Shown: positions 6,658 to 15,738, numbered from the stretch's first letter. The stretch: DNA of 64,000 nucleotides from Weissella muntiaci (GCF_008107635.1 NZ_SDGZ01000010.1:1-64000), one strand, 5' to 3'. Notes: a model not told the origin generated them from the sequence alone. Numbers and translations are program-made.

Positions 6658-8883
6658 TTACGTTCTACGCTTATACTTAATTACATCAACAGCCACAACA
6701 ATAAGTACAATTAAGATTGTTAAACCAACTAAGATTTTTCCAGTCGCATAAAACGGCGGATCAAAGCTCAGAGTAATTGTTTTACCAAACTGATTGGGCT
6801 TTATCGTTGCATTTACCAGCATATCCTTTATTGGTCGATTTAGTTTAGCATTGTCGATGCTATAACCTGGCCACGCCAGTCTAGAGAATACAACTTGAAC
6901 ATCTGTCTGCTTATCCGATGTAACTTTAAATGTAAGCTTGCGATCTGTATTTGAGATCACCTGAACATTTGCTCCATTTGAAGCACCAGTCACACTTCCA
7001 ACTTCGTTAAATGGTGTGTCACGTGATAGAACGTAATTATCCTTATTTTGCTTGCTAATATGCCAGCCAGCTGGTGGATTAGTTAGGAAGCTCCGATAAG
7101 TTTTATTATCAGCTTTATAATTCGCATAATCCGTATTGGTATAAGTTTCGGGCAACGCATTAGCCTGGTAAATAATTACATTGTCAATTGCCAATAAATC
7201 AGCATAATTCTTTTCGAACACAGAATTCGTGCTAAATAGATTATTGACACCTTCAATGGCAGTTGTACCTTCGACATGCGTGAAATTTAGGAAGGACCAG
7301 AAAGCACCAAATGAAACCGGCGTGTAGGCATTAATGGTTTGATGCTTACTAAAATACCAAGTATTGGCAAATAAGTAGTTATTCTTATCTACGTAAGTGC
7401 CCGTTTTCGGTGCCCCAAAGGCCGCCACGCTCCCCTTTACTGCTGGTGTATAATTCTCAGCCTGCTTCTTTGAGTAGATTCCAGGCCAGTTATATTCAAC
7501 CGTATGCTCTGCTGTCAAATTAGGAACAATATCATAATAACGAATTGTCTGTAACCCAGTTACAATCAAGGTCATTCCAACAATTGGCCAAAATAGTTTT
7601 TGTAACAAATTTGCCTTAAACAAGAAAATCAGAACACCGAGAACACCTAATATACCTGCCGCGAGGACAAAACGTTTAGATAACCAAGGTACTTGCGAGA
7701 AGTTCAAGAAGTATCCTGCGACAATGATCGCAAAAAAAGTTCCTAGCCGTCTCTTCGAATACACGAAACCTTGACTTGCATGTGCCATCAAGGCAAAGAA
7801 GATAATCTCGAACACTCCCAAATATGCAAAATTACGATATGGCATTCTAATTGGCCCCATCTGATCAGGTGCCAATAACATTCCAAAATTAAAAATCACT
7901 AGTACAACGATTGGAATAAATAGGGTTGCCTCTTTTAAACGTAATTTGAGTAAAGCTTGTTTAACCTTCGAGAAGTTAATGAACGGCAACAATACAAAAA
8001 CCCAAGCAATATAATTTACATAATTAGTTCCCGATGCAAAAACGGTCATACCGGTCTGCGCCAACGGAAAGAAACTATTTATGAAATCACTAAATGTTGG
8101 TGATCCGAAGTCAGTATTTGCAAAAGTCTGAGCTCGCGTGGTTACCGATCCGGTTAAGATCCCAGGCATGTAAACAGCTAACGTCAACATCAACATTAAA
8201 ATATCAAATAAGAGCACTCGCCTTAACTGTCGCCAATTTCGGGTAAAGAGTACCACCAAGAAATGACTTACCAACAGAATAACCAAGTAAATAACACCAT
8301 AAACATACCCTTGCGTTACCAAGAAAAAGCCAAAAATGAATGGTACGATTATGCTCCAACCATCATGGACATACTTCCGATAAGCCCAGAACGTAAAGAT
8401 GAATAGGACCAAACTCAACAAATCTGTGATCCAACTCGGTGCATCGGTAAAGTGAATGAAACCTACATTTGGTGCCAGAAACCCAGCAATACTACTCCAC
8501 TGTCTGTCAATTTCAAATGATCGACTTAAGAGGTAAACACCAATTGACAAAGCCACCAAAGCAGCAATTTTAACTATTGTCATCGAGAATGTGACATTGG
8601 GCGAAAGGTAAATAAATACTCCTATTAGCCAAGACAAAGGTGAGAACGTCCCCCACTGTCCTTCAGCAATAAAGTTACCGCTCGCATAATAATTCGTACT
8701 AAATACAGGTAATTGTCCATGTAGAATTAAATACCCAGTATGGTACATTTGCCCGACATATCCATTAACCGTATCCGCATATAAATAAAAATTATCATAT
8801 TTAATTAACGGAATCAGTGCCGTAATTAACACGACGATTACCATAATCAATGGATACTTAGTCTTCCTAATAAAATTAATCAT
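6658..8883 (-). CDS. Large polytopic membrane protein, YfhO-like
   Basis: 741 residues with about 12 membrane segments, a periplasm-type soluble domain (about residues 455-690) and a final membrane segment before a basic KYKRRT tail. The first loop, ADTVNGYVGQMYH followed by an aromatic-rich part (SGNFIAEGQWGTFSPLSW), and this overall layout resemble the YfhO family, which modifies teichoic or wall polymers with sugars from undecaprenyl-linked donors. It begins at ATG 8881-8883 with AGGGATAAC upstream, 17 bases from tagG. Family assignment is moderate and substrate is unknown. Confidence 0.6.
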   Translation of the reverse strand: MINFIRKTKYPLIMVIVVLITALIPLIKYDNFYLYADTVNGYVGQMYHTGYLILHGQLPVFSTNYYASGNFIAEGQWGTFSPLSWLIGVFIYLSPNVTFSMTIVKIAALVALSIGVYLLSRSFEIDRQWSSIAGFLAPNVGFIHFTDAPSWITDLLSLVLFIFTFWAYRKYVHDGWSIIVPFIFGFFLVTQGYVYGVIYLVILLVSHFLVVLFTRNWRQLRRVLLFDILMLMLTLAVYMPGILTGSVTTRAQTFANTDFGSPTFSDFINSFFPLAQTGMTVFASGTNYVNYIAWVFVLLPFINFSKVKQALLKLRLKEATLFIPIVVLVIFNFGMLLAPDQMGPIRMPYRNFAYLGVFEIIFFALMAHASQGFVYSKRRLGTFFAIIVAGYFLNFSQVPWLSKRFVLAAGILGVLGVLIFLFKANLLQKLFWPIVGMTLIVTGLQTIRYYDIVPNLTAEHTVEYNWPGIYSKKQAENYTPAVKGSVAAFGAPKTGTYVDKNNYLFANTWYFSKHQTINAYTPVSFGAFWSFLNFTHVEGTTAIEGVNNLFSTNSVFEKNYADLLAIDNVIIYQANALPETYTNTDYANYKADNKTYRSFLTNPPAGWHISKQNKDNYVLSRDTPFNEVGSVTGASNGANVQVISNTDRKLTFKVTSDKQTDVQVVFSRLAWPGYSIDNAKLNRPIKDMLVNATIKPNQFGKTITLSFDPPFYATGKILVGLTILIVLIVVAVDVIKYKRRT

Positions 8884-8900
8884 GTTATCCCTATCGTCTA

Positions 8901-9728
8901 CTAAATGAAATCAATTAATTGATCTTTAAACTTTAAGTAAAGGTGTGTTCCAATAATGGCGAAAATTGCAATTTCCAGCCAGAACATCCCCATAATTGAT
9001 GGTGAATTCCAGAACCACTTCTGATAAAGGAACGTTTCACGCCAACCATTAACAATATAATAAAACGGATTAATCTTCGAACTATAGTAAATAATATTGT
9101 TAAAGAATGTACCTGGTTCCGGTTGAAACAAAATTCCTGACATGAAGAACGTCAATCGTAAGATTTGTCGAATAATCATATCATAGTCAGGAATCAATAT
9201 ATTGATTGTTGCAGAGAAAATTCCCAAAAAGAATAGCATGACCAATGATGCGAAACCGTAATAAATAATTTGCAACCAGAATAAACTAGGATGGAAATTA
9301 CCGGTCAAGAACATTGATAATCCCGCAACAATTGAAATTGAGGCAACCGCTGGGAAAACTTGCACCACTCGGATTGAGGGTAATATTGATACTGGGAATT
9401 TAACATTCCGCACCATGAATATCTGGTCCTGCATTGAGCGAATTGTATCTGAAAAGCCTTGATTTACAAGGTACCATGCCGCAAACCCAACTGACATCCA
9501 TACAAAGTACGGCATTCCCTCAACTGGGGCCTTTGTCCTAAATCCACCACCGAAAATCACAGCATATGTTAAAACTTGAAACAAGGGATCAAGGATCTCC
9601 CACATTGTTCCAAGATACTTATGTGCATTTCGGGCTTGCGTATCATAAATTGCCAGTCTTACCGTCATCCCTAAATTAGTTACTTGTTCTACGGCAAGCC
9701 CCCATATTGACTTAATAACAGTCCACAT
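8901..9728 (-). CDS. tagG: ABC-2 type glycopolymer exporter, membrane subunit (TagG-like)
   Basis: A 275-residue permease with six hydrophobic segments. The N-terminal DTQARNAHKYLGTMWEILDPL is the characteristic amphipathic signature of TagG/Wzm/RfbA polysaccharide exporters. Such proteins form a channel with a TagH-type ATPase and carry lipid-linked polymer to the outer leaflet. The ATPase gene ends six bases upstream, so the pair is translationally close. Start ATG 9726-9728 has GGAGG upstream. The polymer is unknown; the neighbouring GlfT2-like enzyme suggests that it contains galactofuranose. Confidence 0.85.
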   Translation of the reverse strand: MWTVIKSIWGLAVEQVTNLGMTVRLAIYDTQARNAHKYLGTMWEILDPLFQVLTYAVIFGGGFRTKAPVEGMPYFVWMSVGFAAWYLVNQGFSDTIRSMQDQIFMVRNVKFPVSILPSIRVVQVFPAVASISIVAGLSMFLTGNFHPSLFWLQIIYYGFASLVMLFFLGIFSATINILIPDYDMIIRQILRLTFFMSGILFQPEPGTFFNNIIYYSSKINPFYYIVNGWRETFLYQKWFWNSPSIMGMFWLEIAIFAIIGTHLYLKFKDQLIDFI

Positions 9729-9733
9729 TCTTG

Positions 9734-10714
9734 CTAACCTCCATTGACAAAACGATACACGATATATGCCATTAGCAAGATGACAATCAATAATGATCCA
9801 TATAAACTAAATCGGCTAAAGCCTTCAAAGCTACGAGAACGTGTAATCTCACGAATCTCATCATCATCATATCCATCGGTACGTAACGTTTTTTGTAAAT
9901 CATTAATACTAAATGAGCGTTGCTTAGCCTTCTCTACCTCTACATATGCATCACGCTCTTGGACATCCATTTTATCCAAACGTTTAACAAAGGCCGCATA
10001 TTCATCCGCAACTTCCTCAGTAGGTCCGTAATCGAGCATTTCACCATACTGAATCCACATAACTTTATTGGTAAATTTACGAACCTGTTCCAAGTCATGC
10101 GAAACAAAGAAAATCGTTTTACCCTTAGCGATGAATTCCTGAATTTTACCCAACGCTTTATTAGCAAAATTAGAATCACCAACCGACAATGCCTCATCGA
10201 TGATCAAGATATCCGGATCATTGTGGGTCACAATCGAGAATCCTAGCTTTGCGCGCATTCCACTCGAATAATCCTTAACAGGTTGGTCAATGAAATCACC
10301 TAATTCAGAAAAATCAATAATGTCATCCATCATGGCATTGATTTGCTTCATATTATTACGCATCATGATTTGCTTCAGGCGAATGTTCTCACGTCCAGTT
10401 AATTCCCAGTTAAGACCTTCATTAATTGCTACGACACCAATCGTACCGTTCAATGTTAGATTCCCCGATGTTTGCGGAATTACACCACTCAAAATATTAA
10501 GCAACGTTGATTTTCCGGATCCGTTAGTTCCAACAATTCCGACGACATCACCCGTTTCAACTTCAAAACTTAATCCACGCAAAGCCCAAAAATTGGATTC
10601 TGCACGATTACCCTTGAAGACTGACTTCAACTTTTCAGATTGATTGGCATACAAAGAAAAATTCTTTGTGACCCCTTCCGCCTTGGCCATGATTGTTTTT
10701 TTATTATCTGTCAT
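9734..10714 (-). CDS. tagH: ABC exporter ATPase for wall glycopolymer (TagH-like)
   Basis: The nucleotide-binding domain shows Walker A GTNGSGKST, signature YSSGMRAKL, Walker B ILIIDEALSVGD and the switch histidine in FVSHD. The VVGIVGTNGSGKS context and DFSELGDFIDQPVKDYSSG are typical of TagH/Wzt proteins. After residue about 230 a charged linker leads to a single C-terminal membrane segment (LLIVILLMAYIVYRFV) with only a few residues outside, so the long extracellular domain of B. subtilis TagH is absent. ATG 10714 is preferred; a TTG at 10732 and an ATG at 10690 are alternatives because no ribosome binding site stands out. Confidence 0.85.
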   Translation of the reverse strand: MTDNKKTIMAKAEGVTKNFSLYANQSEKLKSVFKGNRAESNFWALRGLSFEVETGDVVGIVGTNGSGKSTLLNILSGVIPQTSGNLTLNGTIGVVAINEGLNWELTGRENIRLKQIMMRNNMKQINAMMDDIIDFSELGDFIDQPVKDYSSGMRAKLGFSIVTHNDPDILIIDEALSVGDSNFANKALGKIQEFIAKGKTIFFVSHDLEQVRKFTNKVMWIQYGEMLDYGPTEEVADEYAAFVKRLDKMDVQERDAYVEVEKAKQRSFSINDLQKTLRTDGYDDDEIREITRSRSFEGFSRFSLYGSLLIVILLMAYIVYRFVNGG

Positions 10715-10818
10715 TTGTTTTCTCGTTTTCAACCATGATTATTTTAATTTTTGATAATTGTACAGAACTCTCAATAAAATTTCAAATCCTTCATATTCTT
10801 CTGATCTAGCACAAATAA

Positions 10819-12615
10819 CTACTTTTTCTCAGCTTGATAATCTAATTTCAAAATATCATCCCACATTTGTTCACTCGTAAGATAGTCAAAATTCTTCAAA
10901 AGACGCCGACGAGTGGCTGGATAAGTGAAAATGAATTTAATTCCATCGCCAGCTAATAGCAACAGATACTTGAGTGTTTTCCAACGGCTGACTTCGGTGA
11001 CAAAACCCTTGTTAGACTTTATATCGTAATAAACGATCTTCCTGAAACCAGCAATATCACGGAAGTGTGCCCGGTGGATAAATTCTTGTTGCACAATTTT
11101 TGTATTGTTCAACGGTAAGAACAATTTATTGAATGTAATCAAACGGCCGAATTTCTTCAATCGGCTTTCATGATCGACTTCGTGACTAATAACTGGCAAC
11201 TCTGCCAGATCAATTTCTTTCAGCGCATTATCCTTAGTCAGTTCCTTAAATACAGGGAACATTGGCTTCAAATTGATACTTTCAACGAAGCGCTCGGCAT
11301 CTAATTTACCAAAATTCTTTAATGCCAAACGCATAACATCGACATAGCCATAACGACCAGAAACAATCTGTTCCAGATAACGCTTTATATATTCAGCAAA
11401 AATAAGTGATTTATGGTTACTGAACAAGGCATTCACGATGAACGGATTCAACGTGTCCAGGTACGTTGTCATCCCTGCCACCTTAGTTAGGAAGCTTTCA
11501 GCATATGCAGCAATTCCATTAGCATAAATAATATTAAAATCATTGATTTGTGTAAACGATGCATCGTCACCTCGTACAAAATATGGTGGCACCAACCGCT
11601 TAGTATACTTAATTGGGAAGGCGCAGAACCACCACCCCATATAGGTTGTGTCAGTGTTCTCACCCAATTCAGTCTTCAAAACATCCCAAGGTGTGATCGT
11701 TTCTGCATTATGAAAGTCTGCTGAAACCCAGCGCTTTGACAGATACGCTCCGCGCTCAATCAAGAAATTAGGATTTTCATCATAGAAGAGTGCTGCTCCA
11801 ACTGCTGTGTTATCTTCAACCGCAAAGCTCAAGATTTGATAAGCACGCTTAATGCTTTCGACTTCTAAGCTTGCATCATCATCCATAAACAGCACATGTG
11901 TGGCCTCGGTATTGTACTTATAATGCAAGAAGCCACGTGTAAAGCCTCCTGAACCACCTGTGTTTTCATTTGGAACGATTTTAACGCCCATCGATTCTTC
12001 TGGTGTAATATTTTGTGAATTATCAACGACGATAAAATCAATCTTATCTGCCCACTCCTCAACATCAAGTAGGTTTTCCTTAATGCGCTTAATTGCTGGG
12101 ATCACATATTCTTTGCGATTAAAGTGGGTAACAGAAATTCCCACCTTGACTGATCTACGCTTTTCGTCGGTTGTACTCCAAGTAAGGTTCGTTACCTTCA
12201 CATCTTCCAAAGCGATTATTTTAGGATACACCAAACCTGTAAACTCAAGTTCATCCGTGATATTAATATCAAATACACTCTGAACTGCTGAACTTAATTC
12301 AATACTCTTTTTCGCAAGCAACTTCTTTGGGTATCCGTAAGAGCTAACGTCTAGCCGGCTTTGGACCACTTCCCACAACTCTACTTCAACTTTTCCGCTT
12401 CCTGCAATTTGCAGACTAGCCGTTTTCAAGCCAACCCGCTTTTGCCATAATGGAATCGAAAATGCATTGTAATATGTATCAAACTGGACATTTGAATACT
12501 TTTGCAAGAACATCTCTGTATCATTGTAATGTACGCTCCCTTCGGTCCGAAGGTACTTTTCAGCCGAGCCGAAAGCTGCGTTCATTGGATAAATAAAGTT
12601 CTGTAAAGTTTCCAT
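10819..12615 (-). CDS. Galactofuranosyltransferase-like glycosyltransferase (GlfT2 family)
   Basis: 598 residues. The first 150 form a beta-sandwich (FQ-like sugar-binding N-terminal domain, FDTYYNAFSIPLWQKR). The GT-A domain follows with VGISVTHFNRKEYV, NENTGGSGGFTRGF, the metal-binding FMDDDASLE and a WWFCAFP loop, then GDDASF as the probable catalytic acid region. This is the GlfT2/GT2 arrangement for UDP-galactofuranose-dependent polymerases. It is the first gene of the leftward export block, with AGGAAATAA before the ATG. The sugar donor is inferred from family and not proven. No UDP-galactopyranose mutase gene is in the window. Confidence 0.8.
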   Translation of the reverse strand: METLQNFIYPMNAAFGSAEKYLRTEGSVHYNDTEMFLQKYSNVQFDTYYNAFSIPLWQKRVGLKTASLQIAGSGKVEVELWEVVQSRLDVSSYGYPKKLLAKKSIELSSAVQSVFDINITDELEFTGLVYPKIIALEDVKVTNLTWSTTDEKRRSVKVGISVTHFNRKEYVIPAIKRIKENLLDVEEWADKIDFIVVDNSQNITPEESMGVKIVPNENTGGSGGFTRGFLHYKYNTEATHVLFMDDDASLEVESIKRAYQILSFAVEDNTAVGAALFYDENPNFLIERGAYLSKRWVSADFHNAETITPWDVLKTELGENTDTTYMGWWFCAFPIKYTKRLVPPYFVRGDDASFTQINDFNIIYANGIAAYAESFLTKVAGMTTYLDTLNPFIVNALFSNHKSLIFAEYIKRYLEQIVSGRYGYVDVMRLALKNFGKLDAERFVESINLKPMFPVFKELTKDNALKEIDLAELPVISHEVDHESRLKKFGRLITFNKLFLPLNNTKIVQQEFIHRAHFRDIAGFRKIVYYDIKSNKGFVTEVSRWKTLKYLLLLAGDGIKFIFTYPATRRRLLKNFDYLTSEQMWDDILKLDYQAEKK

Positions 12616-12995
12616 TTATTTCCTACCCTTTTGCTAATATCCAAACATCATATTAATCTGACGCTTGTTGCCTTACTTTAATAGTTATAGTCCGATCAGC
12701 TAAATGCCGAGCTACCCATCATTGAATTTGTAAATATGCTATTAATTTGCTTAATCAAACATCACCATCCACATTCGCTGACCCGTAATAATTCATTATC
12801 TCCCCATTAACTTAAATAATCCTGCTATATTAAGCCAATTTTAATCTAAATTATCATTTGATTTATGCTCATCATTGCCTAGTAATGGTTACTAGAATAT
12901 TCAATACAGACATTCCATTATATCACGACACTATTGTTACTACAATTTCAGGACGGGTAAGGCCAGTTGTGATCTCTATCGGCGATTATCATATT
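12616..12995. other. Intergenic stretch upstream of the glycopolymer block
   Basis: About 380 A/T-rich bases without a coding frame supported by a ribosome binding site. It must hold the promoter of the leftward block, but no near-consensus -35/-10 pair stands out. No other structure was recognised. Confidence 0.4.
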
Positions 12996-13032
12996 AAAAA
13001 CAGGGTCAGCTTCATTCGCTAACCCTGTTTTT
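12996..13032. terminator. Intrinsic terminator after the TetR operon
   Basis: AAAAACAGGGT and its complement ACCCTGTTTTT enclose a 15-base loop region. The symmetrical A/T flanks allow termination in both directions. It ends the leftward pdxK/thiD-mscL-tetR unit. Confidence 0.8.
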
Positions 13033-13037
13033 ATAAC

Positions 13038-13613
13038 CTAAATAAAAATCGCTCTTTGTCCCATCGCAACAAAGGTTTTAATTTCCTCAGCGTCAATCGT
13101 CAAATTATTACGTTGCCGTTCAGTAATCAACCAAAACATTGGCTGAATGACTTGAGCAACAATTAAATCAAGGTTCTTCGTACGTAGCCGACCCATTTGT
13201 TGTGCCTGGCCAATCATCCACAGAAAGTCACCACTGATCAATGAACCTTGCCCACGCAGTTCAACTGGCAAAAACTCTGGATTTGCATTCATTGCGCTTA
13301 TAAAATTCGCATAACGTGGGTTTTCAATCAATCGCTTGGCATAATTTTCTAATATAATTTTAAAGGCATCATCAAGCGAGTGCTGCGTTAAATCAATTTG
13401 CTCCTGAGCCGCTAGTAGATATTGTAAAGCCTCTTCATACAAACTTCCTAACAGATCGGCCTTATTTTCGAAATATACATAAGTTGTTGCAACTGAGACT
13501 TCCGCAGCTCGTGCTAGCTTAGCCATACTCAAACTACTAATGCCACCCGTTGCAACCAAATCAAATGCCGCCTGCTGTAACGCCAATACCTTCTGGGTAT
13601 CCTTTGTTCGCAT
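13038..13613 (-). CDS. TetR-family transcriptional regulator
   Basis: 191 residues. The N-terminal HTH is clear: ALQQAAFDLVATGGISSLSMAKLA followed by VSVATTYVYFENKADLL, the usual TetR recognition helix and Y-F-K-L block. The C-terminal ligand domain has no assignable specificity. It follows the MscL-like gene by eleven bases and ends the operon, so it may regulate the channel or the kinase. ATG 13611-13613 is preceded by AGGTGG. Confidence 0.85.
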   Translation of the reverse strand: MRTKDTQKVLALQQAAFDLVATGGISSLSMAKLARAAEVSVATTYVYFENKADLLGSLYEEALQYLLAAQEQIDLTQHSLDDAFKIILENYAKRLIENPRYANFISAMNANPEFLPVELRGQGSLISGDFLWMIGQAQQMGRLRTKNLDLIVAQVIQPMFWLITERQRNNLTIDAEEIKTFVAMGQRAIFI

Positions 13614-13624
13614 TATTAAACCAC

Positions 13625-14110
13625 CTACTTCGTTTTACTAATCAGTTCACGTAGCAAGGCATTGGTTTCTTCTTGAGCTTCACGCAACTTTTGCGTTTCA
13701 ACAAACGTTGCATTATAGCCAAATTGTTCCTCCGGGTTACGCGCCCAAACATTATTAAGCAGTTTTACAAAGAAAAAGACTGATCCCGCAATCAATAGCA
13801 TTGATAAGAAGGCTTGAATAAAGCCGGAGATTGGAATCACCTGCCACTTTAGTATATGATCCGATGAAAAGATCAATATACCAAAGAAATTAACGATTCC
13901 CGCAAGGAGGCTCACGAATGACTTAACAACATCTGTAAACGTGTTTCCAACAATTACACCAATTGCAAACCCCATCACCTTATCATTAGTGAGAAATTTC
14001 CTGAAATCAACCACTAACGAATGATGCATCAATGTATCGGTCGCTGTATGCAGATTCTGCATGCTCTTTTCCAATTGATCAAGTCGATTATTATTATTCT
14101 CTGGTTCCAC
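13625..14110 (-). CDS. mscL: MscL-like mechanosensitive channel protein with an N-terminal extension
   Basis: The core FRKFL...VMGFAIGVIVGNTFTDVV followed by SFVSLLAGIV matches the first membrane helix of MscL. A second helix, FIQAFLSMLLIAGSVFFFVKLLNNV, and a charged C-terminal helix ending ETNALLRELI match the rest. Family members are usually 120-150 residues. Here about 35 extra residues with coiled-coil character (RLDQLEKSMQNLHTATDTL) precede the core. The open frame extends to a TTG at 14146 overlapping the upstream kinase, but GTG 14110 after GGAG is the better start. Osmotic safety-valve function is inferred from family. Confidence 0.7.
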   Translation of the reverse strand: MEPENNNNRLDQLEKSMQNLHTATDTLMHHSLVVDFRKFLTNDKVMGFAIGVIVGNTFTDVVKSFVSLLAGIVNFFGILIFSSDHILKWQVIPISGFIQAFLSMLLIAGSVFFFVKLLNNVWARNPEEQFGYNATFVETQKLREAQEETNALLRELISKTK

Positions 14111-14118
14111 TAATCTAT

Positions 14119-14940
14119 TCACTCCATATCTGTTAATAATTGCCAATGATTAATCGGACCATACTGATGTCCCACAGCAATTTCTTTTGCAATCGCACGA
14201 TGGGTTGCAAACTTAGCCGTCTCAATTGCTTGTTTAACTGTTTTCCCTAAAGCCAGTTCAGAAACGATCACTGCCGCAAAGGTATCACCAGTTCCGTTAA
14301 TTCGATCCGTCGCAATATAAGGTGCCTCCAGCCAAAAACTCTCGCCATCCTCTAGTAAAACAAAATCACGGACGAGCGCCTCTGCACCAAAGTTGTCATG
14401 GGGGCCTTTTATGACAACATTCTTAACCCCTAATCCTTGCAGTCGATGGGCTGCTTCAATTTGGTCAGCACTCGAGCCAATCGTCATATCTGCTAAAATT
14501 TGTGCCTCGTAAAAATTGGGCGTAATTACATCCGCCAAGGGGAGTAACTTATCCTTCATCGTCGTTACAGCATCGGGCTCGAGCAAGGTATTGCCATGTT
14601 TGGTCGAAATCACCGGATCAACCACCAGATAACCAAAATCTACCACCTTTAAATTAGCAACAACGTTCTCAATAACCTCAACAGTTCCAAGCATGCCTGT
14701 TTTGGCCGCTCGAATGGCAAAATCGTCCGCAATTGCCTTAAACTGCGCATCAATAAACTCGGTTGGCATTTGATGGGCAGCGGTGATACCGTGTGAATTT
14801 CCCGCAACTGCCGCAGTTAAAATCATCATACCGTATGTGTTCCGTGTAAAAAAGGTGTGTAAATCAGCTGGTCCACCAGCCGACCCATCACTATCATTAC
14901 CAGCAATTGTTACAACTTGCGGAAATTCATTAATTACCAT
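14119..14940 (-). CDS. Pyridoxine/hydroxymethylpyrimidine kinase (PdxK/ThiD family)
   Basis: A ribokinase-fold kinase of about 273 residues. Marks are TIAGNDSDGSAG near the N-terminus, ILTAAVAGNS, VVDPVISTKHGNTLL, DVITPNFYEAQIL, NVVIKGPHDN and the anion-hole/catalytic GTGDTFAA. The GGPADL variant in place of GIQADL is unusual but seen in LAB. It could phosphorylate pyridoxal or hydroxymethylpyrimidine; no thiamine or B6 genes are nearby to decide. ATG 14940 is chosen because CAGGGATGG precedes it; ATG 14961 lies only just after the promoter start. The MscL-like gene begins right after its stop codon. Confidence 0.8.
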   Translation of the reverse strand: MVINEFPQVVTIAGNDSDGSAGGPADLHTFFTRNTYGMMILTAAVAGNSHGITAAHQMPTEFIDAQFKAIADDFAIRAAKTGMLGTVEVIENVVANLKVVDFGYLVVDPVISTKHGNTLLEPDAVTTMKDKLLPLADVITPNFYEAQILADMTIGSSADQIEAAHRLQGLGVKNVVIKGPHDNFGAEALVRDFVLLEDGESFWLEAPYIATDRINGTGDTFAAVIVSELALGKTVKQAIETAKFATHRAIAKEIAVGHQYGPINHWQLLTDME

Positions 14941-14974
14941 TATATGCACCATCCCTGCCATAAAGTCTTAACTT

Positions 14975-15002
14975 ATTATACCGGTTTTTGTTCAGGATTG
15001 AA
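14975..15002 (-). promoter_or_regulatory. Probable promoter of the kinase-mscL-tetR operon
   Basis: On the minus strand a perfect -10 TATAAT (14975-14980) lies 16 bases from TTCAAT (14997-15002). Predicted start is about 28 bases before ATG 14940. Confidence 0.5.
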
Positions 15003-15050
15003 GCCAGTTCTTAATGCCAACTATCGGAGTCCTTACCGTTTTGCCAAAAT

Positions 15051-15080
15051 AAAAAGGCTACTATTTCTAGTAGCCTTTTT
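15051..15080. terminator. Bidirectional terminator after rpsN
   Basis: AAAAAGGCTACTA and TAGTAGCCTTTTT form a perfect 13-bp stem with a 4-base loop. It ends the leftward rpmG-rpsN mRNA. Confidence 0.85.
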
Positions 15081-15132
15081 ATCAAAATGCCACTCAACTA
15101 ATGTTGTGCGACATTTCGACTTCGGTGGTAGA

Positions 15133-15402
15133 TTACCAAGAAGCCTTCTTAACACCAGGGATAAGACCCTTGTGTGCCAATTGACGGAAGTTCAAACGTG
15201 ACATTCCGAACTCACGCATGTAAGCGTGAGGACGTCCGTCAAGCATGTCCCGGTTGTGCATACGTACAGGTGATGCGTTACGTGGCAACTTTGATAGTCC
15301 AACGTAATCACCGGCAGCCTTCAAGGCTGCACGCTTAGCAGCATACTTTTCAACAGTAGCTTCAATCTTCTTTGCCTTAGCGATCTTTGACTTCTTAGCC
15401 AT
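15133..15402 (-). CDS. rpsN: 30S ribosomal protein S14, zinc-free form
   Basis: 89 residues with the S14 C-terminus ([20 protein letters not shown], then [23 protein letters not shown]). The CxxC...CxxC zinc ribbon of the short S14 is absent, so this is the longer cysteine-free paralogue. In Firmicutes such C-minus copies replace the zinc-bearing protein when zinc is low and are often under Zur control. It starts two bases after the rpmG stop and the pair is one operon. Confidence 0.95.
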   Translation of the reverse strand: MAKKSKIAKAKKIEATVEKYAAKRAALKAAGDYVGLSKLPRNASPVRMHNRDMLDGRPHAYMREFGMSRLNFRQLAHKGLIPGVKKASW

Positions 15403-15404
15403 GA

Positions 15405-15554
15405 TTACTTTACCTCCTTGAATGTAGTGACACGACGTAGCTTTGGTGAATACTTCTTCAACTCCAAGCGATCAGGCGTGTTACGACGATTCTTTGAAGT
15501 AAGGTAGATCCGCTCACCAGTTTCGGCAGCTTCTAAAATGATGTTAATGCGCAT
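15405..15554 (-). CDS. rpmG: 50S ribosomal protein L33, cysteine-free form
   Basis: A 49-residue L33, too short for usual open-frame cut-offs. It reads [21 protein letters not shown], then [20 protein letters not shown] and ends FKEVK. The two CxxC pairs of zinc-binding L33 are missing. ATG 15554 is preferred, eight bases after AAGGAG; a second ATG at 15560 is too close to it. It is co-transcribed with the cysteine-free S14. Confidence 0.93.
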   Translation of the reverse strand: MRINIILEAAETGERIYLTSKNRRNTPDRLELKKYSPKLRRVTTFKEVK

Positions 15555-15578
15555 TAACATAACTCCTTAAATGTATTT

Positions 15579-15634
15579 GTGGTCTCAGACCACGACTAAA
15601 TTAACGACAGAACTAGGCTGAATTCAGCCAGTTC
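15579..15634 (-). promoter_or_regulatory. Structured leader of rpmG-rpsN (two hairpins)
   Basis: GTGGTCTCAGACCAC at 15579-15593 is a perfect 7-1-7 inverted repeat about 25 bases before rpmG. A second near-perfect repeat, centred on GGCTGAATTCAGCC, spans 15610-15634. Neither is followed by a T run, so they look like operator or RNA control elements and not terminators. What binds them is unknown. Confidence 0.45.
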
Positions 15635-15676
15635 ATCATTGGCGTCGTTACAGTAGCTAGTAAATTACAAATATTC

Positions 15677-15705
15677 ATATTACAGGAGCTATAATCATAT
15701 TGCAA
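15677..15705 (-). promoter_or_regulatory. Sigma-A promoter of rpmG-rpsN
   Basis: TTGCAA (15700-15705) and TAATAT (15677-15682) on the minus strand have a 17-base spacer. The leader before rpmG is about 115 bases. Confidence 0.6.
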
Positions 15706-15738
15706 GGGAAAATATAGTATGCGTATTATAAAATTGTG

